Positions 15,509-23,012 of a stretch of 64,000 nucleotides of DNA are shown here, piece by piece. A program made the position numbers and the translations under genes. The stretch lies in the NCBI GenBank assembly GCA_015233045.1, contig JADFYL010000001.1, positions 1-64,000 of the forward strand, written 5' to 3'. The stretch's first letter is position 1. Every line of letters starts with the position of its first letter. A model generated the notes under the pieces. That model was not told the DNA's origin. It searched no databases and saw only the letters and a list, made by a program, of their open reading frames with translations. The stretch comes from Nitrospirota bacterium (GTDB lineage Bacteria; Nitrospirota; Thermodesulfovibrionia; Thermodesulfovibrionales; Magnetobacteriaceae).

Positions 15509-16198
15509 TTATATGGCGCTTTTTGATAAAGTATACAGCTTTCTCTTCCTCATCAAAATTCCGGCGGTTACAACACCCGCAGCATATAGTATCTCAACAA
15601 AGTTTGTTACGCGCGCGTCCAGATGGAAGACACTTGCTATAAAAGGGTCAGTCATTGCCAGTTCGGCACCTATTCTGCCAAGCACCGCGGCAGATATATA
15701 GATTATAAAAGGGTATTTATCCAGCAGGGCGGCGAGGACATTGCTGGCAAGAAATACAATTGGGATGCTTATGGCAAGTCCGGTAATCAGAAGAGAAAGA
15801 TTCCCTTTTGACACCGCGGCAACCCCCATCACGTTGTCGAAGGACATGGTTAAATTCGCAATAACTATTATCTTAATAGCATGTAAAATGTTGGTGGACT
15901 GATCCCCTTCCACATCCGCGGCGCTTATCTCTACGCAGCGCTTAAGCGCTATCATGGTAATTATCACCCCGCCGATAAATCTGACATATTTTAATTGCAG
16001 CAACTCCGAGACGTAAAAAATCAATACAATATTTATGGCAAACGAACACGCCGCCCCTATAACCAAACCCTTTTTTCTGCTTGTCTTAGGCAGGGATTTG
16101 ACCGCCATCGCAAGCACGACCGCGTTGTCACTCGATAGGGCGAGATTGACAAGGATTACGTTTAAAAAATCATAAAAAAGGCTTATATCCATTGTCAT
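15509..16198 (-). CDS. TerC-family (YjbE-type) integral membrane metal transporter
   Basis: A 229-aa protein with about seven hydrophobic spans and the two inverted TerC signatures N-L-A-L-S-S-D-N-A (18-26) and N-L-T-M-S-F-D-N-V (about 113-121), whose acidic residues bind metal. TerC proteins export Mn2+ in several bacteria or load metal to exported proteins; the substrate here is unknown. The ATG overlaps the stop of the MetK-like gene (ATGA), making it the last gene of a six-gene operon with a P-type ATPase and HMA2/DUF5132 proteins, which supports a metal-export role. Confidence 0.9.
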   Translation of the reverse strand: MTMDISLFYDFLNVILVNLALSSDNAVVLAMAVKSLPKTSRKKGLVIGAACSFAINIVLIFYVSELLQLKYVRFIGGVIITMIALKRCVEISAADVEGDQSTNILHAIKIIVIANLTMSFDNVMGVAAVSKGNLSLLITGLAISIPIVFLASNVLAALLDKYPFIIYISAAVLGRIGAELAMTDPFIASVFHLDARVTNFVEILYAAGVVTAGILMRKRKLYTLSKSAI

Positions 16199-17400
16199 CG
16201 CCCGCTGAGAGACAAGATTTTATCGCGCATGTCCGTAACTTCCCACGGGAGTTCCATGTCTGTCCTGCCAAAGTGCCCATAGACAGCAAGTTTCTGATAA
16301 AATATCCCCCCATTTGCCTTGTTAGGAAGGTATCTTAGGTTGAATTTCTTTAAGATTGCAGGCAGTCTGAAGTCGAATAACTGCTCTATTATATCCTCAA
16401 TCTCCTGGTCTTTTATCTTGCCCGTCCCGTATGTGTCTACCTGAATGCTTACAGGCCTGGCAAGTCCAATGGAATAACTCACCTGAACCTCACACTCATG
16501 GGCCAGCCCGGCCGCTACCACGTTTTTTGCCGCATATCTGGCCATGTATGCCCCTACTCTGTCAATTCTAAGCGGTCCTTTGCCGCTTAGGGCGGCGTCC
16601 GAGTTTCTCGCATACCCGCCATATGTATCCATAGCCTTCTTTCTGCCGGTAAGGCCGGAGTGTGACGATGGGCCGCCCGTTACAAACGCACCGTCAGGGT
16701 TTATAAAGATACGCGTCTTATCATCCAGCCCTATATTCTCATCGGCAAACGCGGCATCTATTACACGCGCTCTGACGTCGTCTCTTAGCTTCTCTATCGC
16801 TGGCACATCGGCTGACTCCTGACACGCCTGCACAATTATGCTGTGTATCCTGTAGGGAAGGCGATTTTTATACTCCACACCCACCTGCACCTTACCATCG
16901 GGGGCAAGATATGGCAACTCATTATCAAGGTGTGCCCTGTCAAGCCTTATCGCGATTTTATGGGCCAGCCATATGGACAGCGGTATGAAGGCGGGCGTCT
17001 GATTACACGCAAAGCCGAAGATGGTAGCGTTGTTTTTCACCACTATTTCGTCCATTTCGCTGTCTGACATCTGATGTTCGTTATATATGCCATATTTATC
17101 CGGCTTAAGTTCCTTGAGGCTTGTAATTATGCTGCATGTCTTGTCGTTAAATGCCTGTTTGGTATAACCAATCCGGCGTATTACCTTCCTTGCAATGTTG
17201 GCAAAATCCATGACAGCCTTAGACTCGAACATAGACGCTATAAACACTATTGATGTTGACACAGCACACTCGGCGATGATTCTCGTATTGGGGTCCTGAA
17301 GCAGGGCATGGTCAACGATAGCGTCGCTGATCTGGTCGCATAACTTATCCGGATGTCCTGCCGTTACAGACTCCGATGAGAGCATGAAGTCATTATTCAT
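16195..17400 (-). CDS. S-adenosylmethionine synthetase homologue with altered catalytic residues
   Basis: A 401-aa full-length MetK-family protein. G-H-P-D-K-L-C-D-Q-I-S-D at the N-terminus, F-I-N-P-D-G-A-F, G-L-T-G-R-K, D-T-Y-G-G and A-A-K-N-V-V-A-A-G-L-A are clear. However, the A-G-D-Q-G loop is K-N-N-A (Asp118 of E. coli MetK aligns with Asn), the G-G-P-x-x-D Asp238 is His (GGPSSH), and H-G-G-G-A-F-S-G-K-D is N-S-D-A-A-L-S-G-K-G. Lys165, Lys245 and Asp271 equivalents remain. It may be inactive, altered in specificity, or a divergent true enzyme. It overlaps the P-type ATPase stop and the TerC start by 4 bp each, an unusual operon for metK. Confidence 0.85.
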   Translation of the reverse strand: MNNDFMLSSESVTAGHPDKLCDQISDAIVDHALLQDPNTRIIAECAVSTSIVFIASMFESKAVMDFANIARKVIRRIGYTKQAFNDKTCSIITSLKELKPDKYGIYNEHQMSDSEMDEIVVKNNATIFGFACNQTPAFIPLSIWLAHKIAIRLDRAHLDNELPYLAPDGKVQVGVEYKNRLPYRIHSIIVQACQESADVPAIEKLRDDVRARVIDAAFADENIGLDDKTRIFINPDGAFVTGGPSSHSGLTGRKKAMDTYGGYARNSDAALSGKGPLRIDRVGAYMARYAAKNVVAAGLAHECEVQVSYSIGLARPVSIQVDTYGTGKIKDQEIEDIIEQLFDFRLPAILKKFNLRYLPNKANGGIFYQKLAVYGHFGRTDMELPWEVTDMRDKILSLSGR

Positions 17401-20400
17401 AGAGTGTTCACCTCCGCAGGCATTGTTTTTGCCGATTTTTTCGTTGCCTCGTTTATCAACAGGGGAATGACAGACGCCGAACCGGCCACCAGCGCGTCCA
17501 CCAGATTCATTGGCGATATCTTTAACAGATTCCTCAACCCCGGCACTGTCATCGCAAGCAATTGTAACAAGAACGACCCTCCAAGTGCAATGTTCATATA
17601 TTTATTGGGTGGGAGCGTCTCTTTATCGAATATGCTATGTTTGTCTGTGCGGCAGCTTATGGCGTGCAGGAGCTGAGAAGTCGAGAGGCTCAAAAATGCC
17701 ATATTGCCCGCTCGCGGCGAAACGCCGTATCTGGAGATGCCATAGGCGTATGCCCCAAGCGAGGCGGCGCTCATCGTAAGCGACTCGAATGCTATGCGCT
17801 TGAAATCCTTCGCTTCAATTATATTTTCGTCGGGGCTTCTGGGGGGCTGGCTCATTATGTCCGGCTCTGGTTGCTCTAATGAAAGGGCGATGCCGGGAAA
17901 TATATCAGAGATAAGATTTATCCATAAGAGCTGAATGGCGCTTATCGGATGCCCAAACCCAGCGGCGATGGATGCAAACATGACCATTATCTCACTCATA
18001 TTCGTGGAGAGAAGATAGTGGACAGATTTTCTGATATTACTGTAAATCGCCCGCCCGTGGCTGACAGCGATTATCATCGTTTCAAGATTATCGTCTTCCA
18101 GTATAACATCGGCTATTTCACGCGATACGTCAGTACCTGTGCGCCCCATAGCGATGCCAATGTTGGCGGCCTTAAGGGCAGGCCCGTCGTTTATCCCATC
18201 TCCGGTCATAGCCGTAACTTTGCCCGCCCTCTGTAAGGCACGCACTATCTGAAGTTTTTGGGCCGGGCTTACGCGGGCAAAGACGTTTACATTTTCACAT
18301 AACGCGGTCAATACTTGGGGGCTTAGTTCATTTAAACTGGTCGAATCCAGTATCTCAATCTGGCCGTCATTACCAAGGTCTAACTCCTTCCCTATGGAGT
18401 AGGCAGTCGGCACCTGGTCGCCCGTGATCATTATTGTATCTATACCGGCTGTGTGAAATGCCTTAATCAATGCCTTTGCCTCAGACTTTACCGGGTCTGC
18501 CATGCCGACAAGCCCAAGCCATGTCAGCCCTGAGGATAGTTCCGCCGTGCCATCCTCATCAATGAATTTATACGCCACACCCAGTACCCTCAGTGACTTA
18601 CCTGCTAATTGCTCATTTTCGTTTTGAATCTGATCCCTTTCGCCGTTTACAAACTCATATTCAATACCGTCTTTCAGGTAGAATTTGCATAAATCCAAGA
18701 CCTCCGCAGGGGAGCCTTTCAGGGCTGCAAGCTTCCTTCCCGCGGCGTCTCCAAACACCCCGTCTCCACTAAACCTGTGTACCGTAATCATGTAGTTGCT
18801 GCCCTCTGAACGGTGTTTTATATCTATCAGGGGAAAACTCCTTCTCATCCGCAGGACATCCACCCCCGCGCCGATGGCAATATGAACAAGGGCGTTTTCT
18901 GTTGATGAGCCGTCAAGGACGTAGCCGGAGTCTCCTTTACTTATCAATGTCTCGCTGCACAGCGTTACCACATGGATTAGTCGCTCAAGTTCAGGGGACA
19001 GCGTGGTCAGCGTCTCTCCCTCTTCCGTAGATAAGCGTCCTGATAATATATTTATTTTCTGCGCCGTTGTTACAACGCACACAGCCGTCATCCGGTTTAA
19101 TGTCAGCGTTCCGGTCTTGTCAAGGCAAATCGTCTGCACAGAGCCGAGGGCTTCTACGGCGTCAAGGCGGCGAATCAGGACATTGTGCTGTTTCATCTTG
19201 TTTATACCGAGCGCCAGCACAGTAGTGGCCATCGCGGGCAGCCCTTCCGGTATTGCGGCAACCGCCAGAGATATAGAGGACTGTACCATCTCCAAAAGTC
19301 CAAACCCGCGCAACAACCCCGTGACAAACACGAGGCCGCACACACCGGCACATATAAGCACAAGCTTATCGCCGATACGTTCTAATTGAATCTCCATAGG
19401 GGTATCTGGCGCAACGGCATCGCCAACCAGTGTTTGTATCTGTCCCATTTCCGTATATCCGCCTGTTGCCGTTACTACGGCCAGCGCCTGTCCGCCGGTT
19501 ACCAGTGTGCCCATGTATATCATATTAATCCTGTCAGCCAGAGGAATGTCCTCGTCTTCAAGGTGCCTTTCGGTCTTCACAACCGGCATACTCTCACCCG
19601 TGAGGGCTGATTCGTCCACGCTTAACATATGCGATTCAATAACCCTTGCGTCGGCGGGGATATAAGTGCCCGGCTTTAGAATGAGTACATCTCCCGGCAC
19701 TACCTCTTCGACGCTTATCTCTATCACCTTCCCGTCTCTTAGGACAAACGTATATGGCCGTACAAGCCTTTTAAGGGAATTAATGGTCTTTTCAGTTTGG
19801 CTCTCCGTCACGAAGCCTATTATGGCGTTAATCAACACCACACTCAATATTACGATGCCATCGGCAATCCCCCCCGTAGCAGCCGAAAGCACAGCCGCCC
19901 CCCCTAACAGCAACACGGGAAACGATGTGAACTGTCCGAAAAACATGCCCCATTTAGAGCGCGCAGCCGATTCGGGCAGTATATTTTTTCCATACGTATG
20001 TAACAATTCTGACGCGAACTCAGCGCTTAATCCCTTTGCCGGTGACGTGCTAAAAAAGGCAATAACCTCATCCTTTTTCATATTCTGCCACTGAATGGCC
20101 TCCTGTTTCGCGCTCAGTGAGTTGTCTTTCGCCTTTTTTTTGATTTCTATTGTCTTTGACGGTGGTGGTGGTTTGACTGGACTTGTCAGCGTTGTCTTAC
20201 GTTTAAAAAGGTCTCTTACCGTATCTCTGACGCTAAATGGCCTTAAATAATGCCCTTGGGCGCCTGGGGGTTGTTTATAATCACCGACGATGGTTTCCAG
20301 ATAAGAGGAAATCATTGCCGGACTATTACCGTCGTTATAGCTGACCAAAACGGTTGACGTAAGGGTGTTTATGGCTACACTGGCAATGCCGGTTTCTCTG

Positions 20401-20555
20401 GTAAGATGTGTGAAGATATGTTCTTTCAGAGAATCACAGCGGTACAGGCTGGGTACTTTATACCGCGCCCTGCCCTTTACTCTAACATGCACGGGAACTA
20501 TTGACTGGTAATTTAGACCGGCCAGCTCGCGATCGTCCAGCGTTACCGTATTCAA
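17397..20555 (-). CDS. P-type cation-transporting ATPase with N-terminal HMA2-like domain
   Basis: A 1052-aa P2-type pump. An HMA2-like domain (about 15-90; H-V-R-V-K-G-R-A-R-Y-K) and a Pro/Lys linker precede the cation ATPase N-domain. Then come T-G-E-S (actuator), I-P-E-G-L-P-A in M4, phosphorylation site D-K-T-G-T-L-T, M-T-G-D-G-I-N-D-G-P-A-L and N-L-I-S-D-I-F-P-G in M6. M4 resembles Ca2+/Mn2+-type pumps, not the CPC of copper or zinc pumps. TTG 20555 is preceded by GAGGAG at 5 nt. It lies between a paired HMA2 protein and the MetK-like gene, so it is the core of the predicted metal-efflux operon; the ion cannot be stated. Confidence 0.93.
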   Translation of the reverse strand: MNTVTLDDRELAGLNYQSIVPVHVRVKGRARYKVPSLYRCDSLKEHIFTHLTRETGIASVAINTLTSTVLVSYNDGNSPAMISSYLETIVGDYKQPPGAQGHYLRPFSVRDTVRDLFKRKTTLTSPVKPPPPSKTIEIKKKAKDNSLSAKQEAIQWQNMKKDEVIAFFSTSPAKGLSAEFASELLHTYGKNILPESAARSKWGMFFGQFTSFPVLLLGGAAVLSAATGGIADGIVILSVVLINAIIGFVTESQTEKTINSLKRLVRPYTFVLRDGKVIEISVEEVVPGDVLILKPGTYIPADARVIESHMLSVDESALTGESMPVVKTERHLEDEDIPLADRINMIYMGTLVTGGQALAVVTATGGYTEMGQIQTLVGDAVAPDTPMEIQLERIGDKLVLICAGVCGLVFVTGLLRGFGLLEMVQSSISLAVAAIPEGLPAMATTVLALGINKMKQHNVLIRRLDAVEALGSVQTICLDKTGTLTLNRMTAVCVVTTAQKINILSGRLSTEEGETLTTLSPELERLIHVVTLCSETLISKGDSGYVLDGSSTENALVHIAIGAGVDVLRMRRSFPLIDIKHRSEGSNYMITVHRFSGDGVFGDAAGRKLAALKGSPAEVLDLCKFYLKDGIEYEFVNGERDQIQNENEQLAGKSLRVLGVAYKFIDEDGTAELSSGLTWLGLVGMADPVKSEAKALIKAFHTAGIDTIMITGDQVPTAYSIGKELDLGNDGQIEILDSTSLNELSPQVLTALCENVNVFARVSPAQKLQIVRALQRAGKVTAMTGDGINDGPALKAANIGIAMGRTGTDVSREIADVILEDDNLETMIIAVSHGRAIYSNIRKSVHYLLSTNMSEIMVMFASIAAGFGHPISAIQLLWINLISDIFPGIALSLEQPEPDIMSQPPRSPDENIIEAKDFKRIAFESLTMSAASLGAYAYGISRYGVSPRAGNMAFLSLSTSQLLHAISCRTDKHSIFDKETLPPNKYMNIALGGSFLLQLLAMTVPGLRNLLKISPMNLVDALVAGSASVIPLLINEATKKSAKTMPAEVNTL

Positions 20556-20612
20556 CTCATCTCCTCAGCAATCACATAACAACAGCTATAATACAATCAA
20601 TTGCCCACATAC

Positions 20613-20656
20613 TAATAAGTATATATATGGTTTATATTCCATATATATACTTATTA
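20613..20656. repeat. 18-bp perfect inverted repeat inside the metal operon
   Basis: Arms 20613-20630 and 20639-20656 are perfectly complementary around an 8-nt loop. They are almost pure A/T apart from one G and the GG/CC at the loop end. It lies between the HMA2 gene (ends 20708) and the ATPase start (20555). It could be an mRNA hairpin that sets relative expression or an operator; no U-run follows on the minus strand, so a terminator is unlikely. Confidence 0.75.
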
Positions 20657-20707
20657 ACAGCACCGCCACCATATTAGGGATAGAACCCACCACGCCACGC
20701 GTGTAAA

Positions 20708-21175
20708 TTATTTTGTCAGATATTTGGTAAACATCCCGTGGGCGTACCAGAAGGCGGTGTACCACGGCGGCACTACGAAATTCCCACGGCTGAGCTGATA
20801 CAATCCAAAACCCACCAGTGTTAGAAAGGAAATCCTGGGCAGGTCAAGGCCACCACCCGTAGCGGTTACAGCGCCTTTGTTGACGGTCTTGAAGACCTCG
20901 GCTATTTTGGTTGAAACATTCTCGGAATTCTTTGTGGGCGCGGCTATTTTTACAAGCCCCTGTTCGGCGGCATATGTTAAAATCTCTTCATTACTTGTAT
21001 TATGTAAGATCAGAACGCTTGCGGTAATAGGATTTACCTCTACGGTGCTTATCTTAGGATTGTCGGCAAGTGTTTTTTTCAGTTCCGCAAAGTACTCCGC
21101 GTCGCCTTTGGCTTCTAATATCTTTATCCTTAATCTGCCCTGAGTCTGATGACTAACGATACCTTCACCAATCAT
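20708..21175 (-). CDS. HMA2-domain membrane-associated protein
   Basis: A 155-aa protein with an N-terminal HMA2-like ferredoxin fold (about 1-80): the H-Q-T-Q-G-R-L-R-I-K strand, V-E-V-N-P-I-T-A-S-V-L-I-L strand and no CxxC, as is typical of this branch. After a linker, the C-terminal part (about 110-135) holds a hydrophobic segment with W-Y-T-A-F-W-Y-A. ATG 21175 follows the DUF5132 stop by 3 nt. It pairs with a second HMA2 protein upstream and an HMA2-like domain at the N-terminus of the ATPase, so all three may interact. Confidence 0.82.
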   Translation of the reverse strand: MIGEGIVSHQTQGRLRIKILEAKGDAEYFAELKKTLADNPKISTVEVNPITASVLILHNTSNEEILTYAAEQGLVKIAAPTKNSENVSTKIAEVFKTVNKGAVTATGGGLDLPRISFLTLVGFGLYQLSRGNFVVPPWYTAFWYAHGMFTKYLTK

Positions 21176-21178
21176 CTG

Positions 21179-21430
21179 TTAACCCACCTTATCCACAACA
21201 GTGGCTTCAACCAACTCCGCCTTAGCCTCAACCACGAGGTCCTCGACTACTTCGCCGATTTCGGCGGCCAGCTCTATCCCTCTTCCATAGGCGATTATTC
21301 CGCCCTTTATAGCCGCCTTCGTCAATGGCTTTACGACAGAGGCAAGGATTGGTATTATCACGGGCGACAGCACAGCCGCCCCTATCCCTATTGCCAGACC
21401 GGACAACACATTTCCTTTAAACAGGTCCAT
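21179..21430 (-). CDS. DUF5132-type small membrane protein (PacL-like candidate)
   Basis: An 83-aa protein: a glycine-rich hydrophobic helix (about 8-35; V-L-S-G-L-A-I-G-I-G-A-A-V-L-S-P), an amphipathic segment, and a Glu/Ala/Val-rich C-terminal helix (E-I-G-E-V-V-E-D-L-V-V-E-A-K-A-E-L-V-E-A). One membrane helix followed by a Glu/Ala-rich helix next to a P-type ATPase resembles mycobacterial PacL proteins, which form membrane platforms with zinc-efflux ATPases. That analogy is my inference. GGAGG lies 6 nt before ATG 21430. Confidence 0.82.
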   Translation of the reverse strand: MDLFKGNVLSGLAIGIGAAVLSPVIIPILASVVKPLTKAAIKGGIIAYGRGIELAAEIGEVVEDLVVEAKAELVEATVVDKVG

Positions 21431-21527
21431 CTACCACCTCCATACATGTATTTTTACACAAGACACACGTATATTATCGCCCGTATATTTATATTTGCAA
21501 TATTGCACTAATTTTAACTATCAATTA

Positions 21528-21899
21528 CTACACAAGAACCGAGAGAAAAGACAGGGCCGAATCCCCTAAGGCCATATCCATAGCGCTGCCGAACAGGACT
21601 TTACTGACAAAACCGCCGGCTTTTGAAAAGGCGTTGTGCAGATACTCGTCATTGGATATTGTTTTCGACAAATCAATACCGCCTTTGTTCTCAAGCATAT
21701 CCATTATCATCTCGGCATCAATTAGTTCTGGACAGTAGTTGATTGCAAGGCTGCCCGTCAGAGGATTTGACTTTATTGATTTTACGCCGTCAAAGCCTTG
21801 AAACAGATTTACAACCAAATCCCTTTTCCCACTGTTCCCCTTTAAAACAGGAGACTTAATGCGCAATCTGCCGGGTACGCTGTGGAGATATACTGCCAT
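21528..21899 (-). CDS. HMA2-domain protein, first gene of the metal operon
   Basis: A 123-aa protein starting with the HMA2 strand Y-L-H-S-V-P-G-R-L-R-I-K; V-K-S-I-K-S-N-P-L-T-G-S-L-A-I-N-Y follows, then a hydrophobic C-terminal segment (about 85-123). I placed the start at ATG 21899 because AGGAGG lies 8 nt upstream and the protein then begins at the domain; an upstream ATG at 21935 would add 12 residues without a Shine-Dalgarno. Its promoter region carries the phased repeat array. Confidence 0.83.
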   Translation of the reverse strand: MAVYLHSVPGRLRIKSPVLKGNSGKRDLVVNLFQGFDGVKSIKSNPLTGSLAINYCPELIDAEMIMDMLENKGGIDLSKTISNDEYLHNAFSKAGGFVSKVLFGSAMDMALGDSALSFLSVLV

Positions 21900-21940
21900 C
21901 CGGTTGCCCTCCTCTGTAGTTTTATCCATTACCATGTTTT

Positions 21941-22019
21941 ATGATAACTTACTCTGTATTACAACATTATTAAGGATTCGTTAAGTATTGTTACAAGTTG
22001 ATTACATTTATGTTAAATC
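21941..22019 (-). promoter_or_regulatory. promoter with six 8-bp half-sites at about 11-bp phasing, matching 15271-15339
   Basis: Plus-strand half-sites start at 21958 (ATTACAAC), 21969 (ATTAAGGA), 21980 (GTTAAGTA), 21990 (GTTACAAG), 22001 (ATTACATT) and 22012 (GTTAAATC); steps are 11, 11, 10, 11 and 11. The minus-strand -10 TATCAT (21941-21946) is again 11 nt from the array. The outer 20 nt (22000-22019) match 17 of 20 positions of 15320-15339. It drives the HMA2/DUF5132/ATPase operon. Confidence 0.65.
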
Positions 22020-22075
22020 TCTTGGGGGGGTATTCCCCGCCGCTTACGGTGTAACTGATGACTCCTTATAACGGA

Positions 22076-22103
22076 GTGGGATATTTCTATTTTGGCTTGA
22101 CAC
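22076..22103 (+). repeat. 28-bp intergenic motif, copy 1 (IS-end-like)
   Basis: Matches 20 of 28 positions with 26556-26583; the core is GGA(T/C)ATTTCTA(T/C)TTTG then TGACA. Such sequences remind me of terminal repeats of IS21-type elements, but no transposase is present. It is embedded in the gene-free stretch 22020-22224 before a receiver gene. Confidence 0.35.
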
Positions 22104-22224
22104 GACAATTCGGGGCGTTGACTTAAACAGCCGCCGTTGTGTAGGATAGGGCAGGTGTGGAGATAGCGCGGCCTATAGGTGTGTTTGCCATGCGCGTGTC
22201 ATGGTGGCGAAGGAGGTCTGTCAG

Positions 22225-22665
22225 GTGGCGGAACAGCTAAACGCGAGCGTGTTGATAGTAGATGACGAGGAACAGTTTCTTGAAATGCTCTCAAAGAGGC
22301 TTCAGGCCAGGGGGCTGCGAATAGATAGTACGACCCAAGGCGTGGACGCCCTGAAAAAGATCAGCGAAAAGGACTTCGACGCCATAGTGCTCGACTTGAC
22401 GATGCCGGGCATGGACGGCATCGAGGTGCTTCATAGGATAAAGCAGGAAAATCCCGACCTTCAGGTGATTATCCTTACAGGGCACGCAACACTGGAAAAG
22501 GGTGTGGAGGCCATGAAGGAAGGTGCGGTGGATTTTATGGAAAAACCCGTGGATATGAACGTCCTTCTCGAAAAAATAGGTGGCGCGAAACACAAAAAAG
22601 CGGTAATCGTAGATGAAAATCTCAAAAAGAAGATACAAGGCATAATAGAGACGCGGGGCTGGTAA
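22225..22665 (+). CDS. single-domain response regulator
   Basis: A 146-aa CheY-like receiver. I-V-D-D-E-E (acidic pocket), V-L-D-L-T-M-P-G-M-D-G (phospho-Asp), I-L-T-G-H and M-E-K-P are complete; the roughly 25-residue C-terminal tail is basic and helical with no DNA-binding domain. I placed the start at GTG 22225, which has AAGGAGGT 7 nt upstream; an ATG at 22201 would add eight residues with no Shine-Dalgarno. No cognate kinase gene is adjacent. Output must be through protein partners. Confidence 0.9.
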   Translation: MAEQLNASVLIVDDEEQFLEMLSKRLQARGLRIDSTTQGVDALKKISEKDFDAIVLDLTMPGMDGIEVLHRIKQENPDLQVIILTGHATLEKGVEAMKEGAVDFMEKPVDMNVLLEKIGGAKHKKAVIVDENLKKKIQGIIETRGW

Positions 22666-22700
22666 CTGGTAGTTGCCACACTGTGTCATAATATCAGTTA

Positions 22701-22790
22701 GCCGGAGTTCTGGAAGCCGCCAACGAGCGGCGGCTGGAATTCAAAGGATAAAACGGTGGTGAGATTTACGAGGGGGGTAACCCCAATAGG
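22701..22790 (+). repeat. two-hairpin intergenic repeat, copy 2
   Basis: GCCGGAGTTCTGGAAGCCGC with a GCCGC/GCGGC hairpin, then AAAAC and GAGGGGGGTAACCCC. It aligns block by block with 38772-38880. It lies 36 nt after the receiver gene stop. The right hairpin is shorter here (5 bp of G/C). Confidence 0.55.
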
Positions 22791-22921
22791 GTAATAGAGG
22801 TTTACCACAAGGTTAGTAGTCTGTTCGCTGGAATGACAGACAAGGGAATCCGGTCTTTTAGGACGAAACTCGGCGGGGCGTGTGTGTTCATTTTGCAAAT
22901 GGATACAAATGGCTCAAATGA

Positions 22922-22951
22922 TTTACTATTTGCTGGCCACTGTTATATACT
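22922..22951 (+). promoter_or_regulatory. possible smc promoter
   Basis: TTTACT (22922-22927) and TATACT (22946-22951) with 18-nt spacing, about 60 nt before the smc start. Both hexamers are imperfect. The preceding 22791-22920 holds nothing I recognise except a fragment GGAATGACAGACAAGGGAAT that looks like half of a REP palindrome. Confidence 0.35.
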
Positions 22952-23012
22952 GGACTGTCTCTTCCGGCCCGTCTTATCGTTATGCGGCTCAACCGGCGGA
23001 GCGTATTGAATC

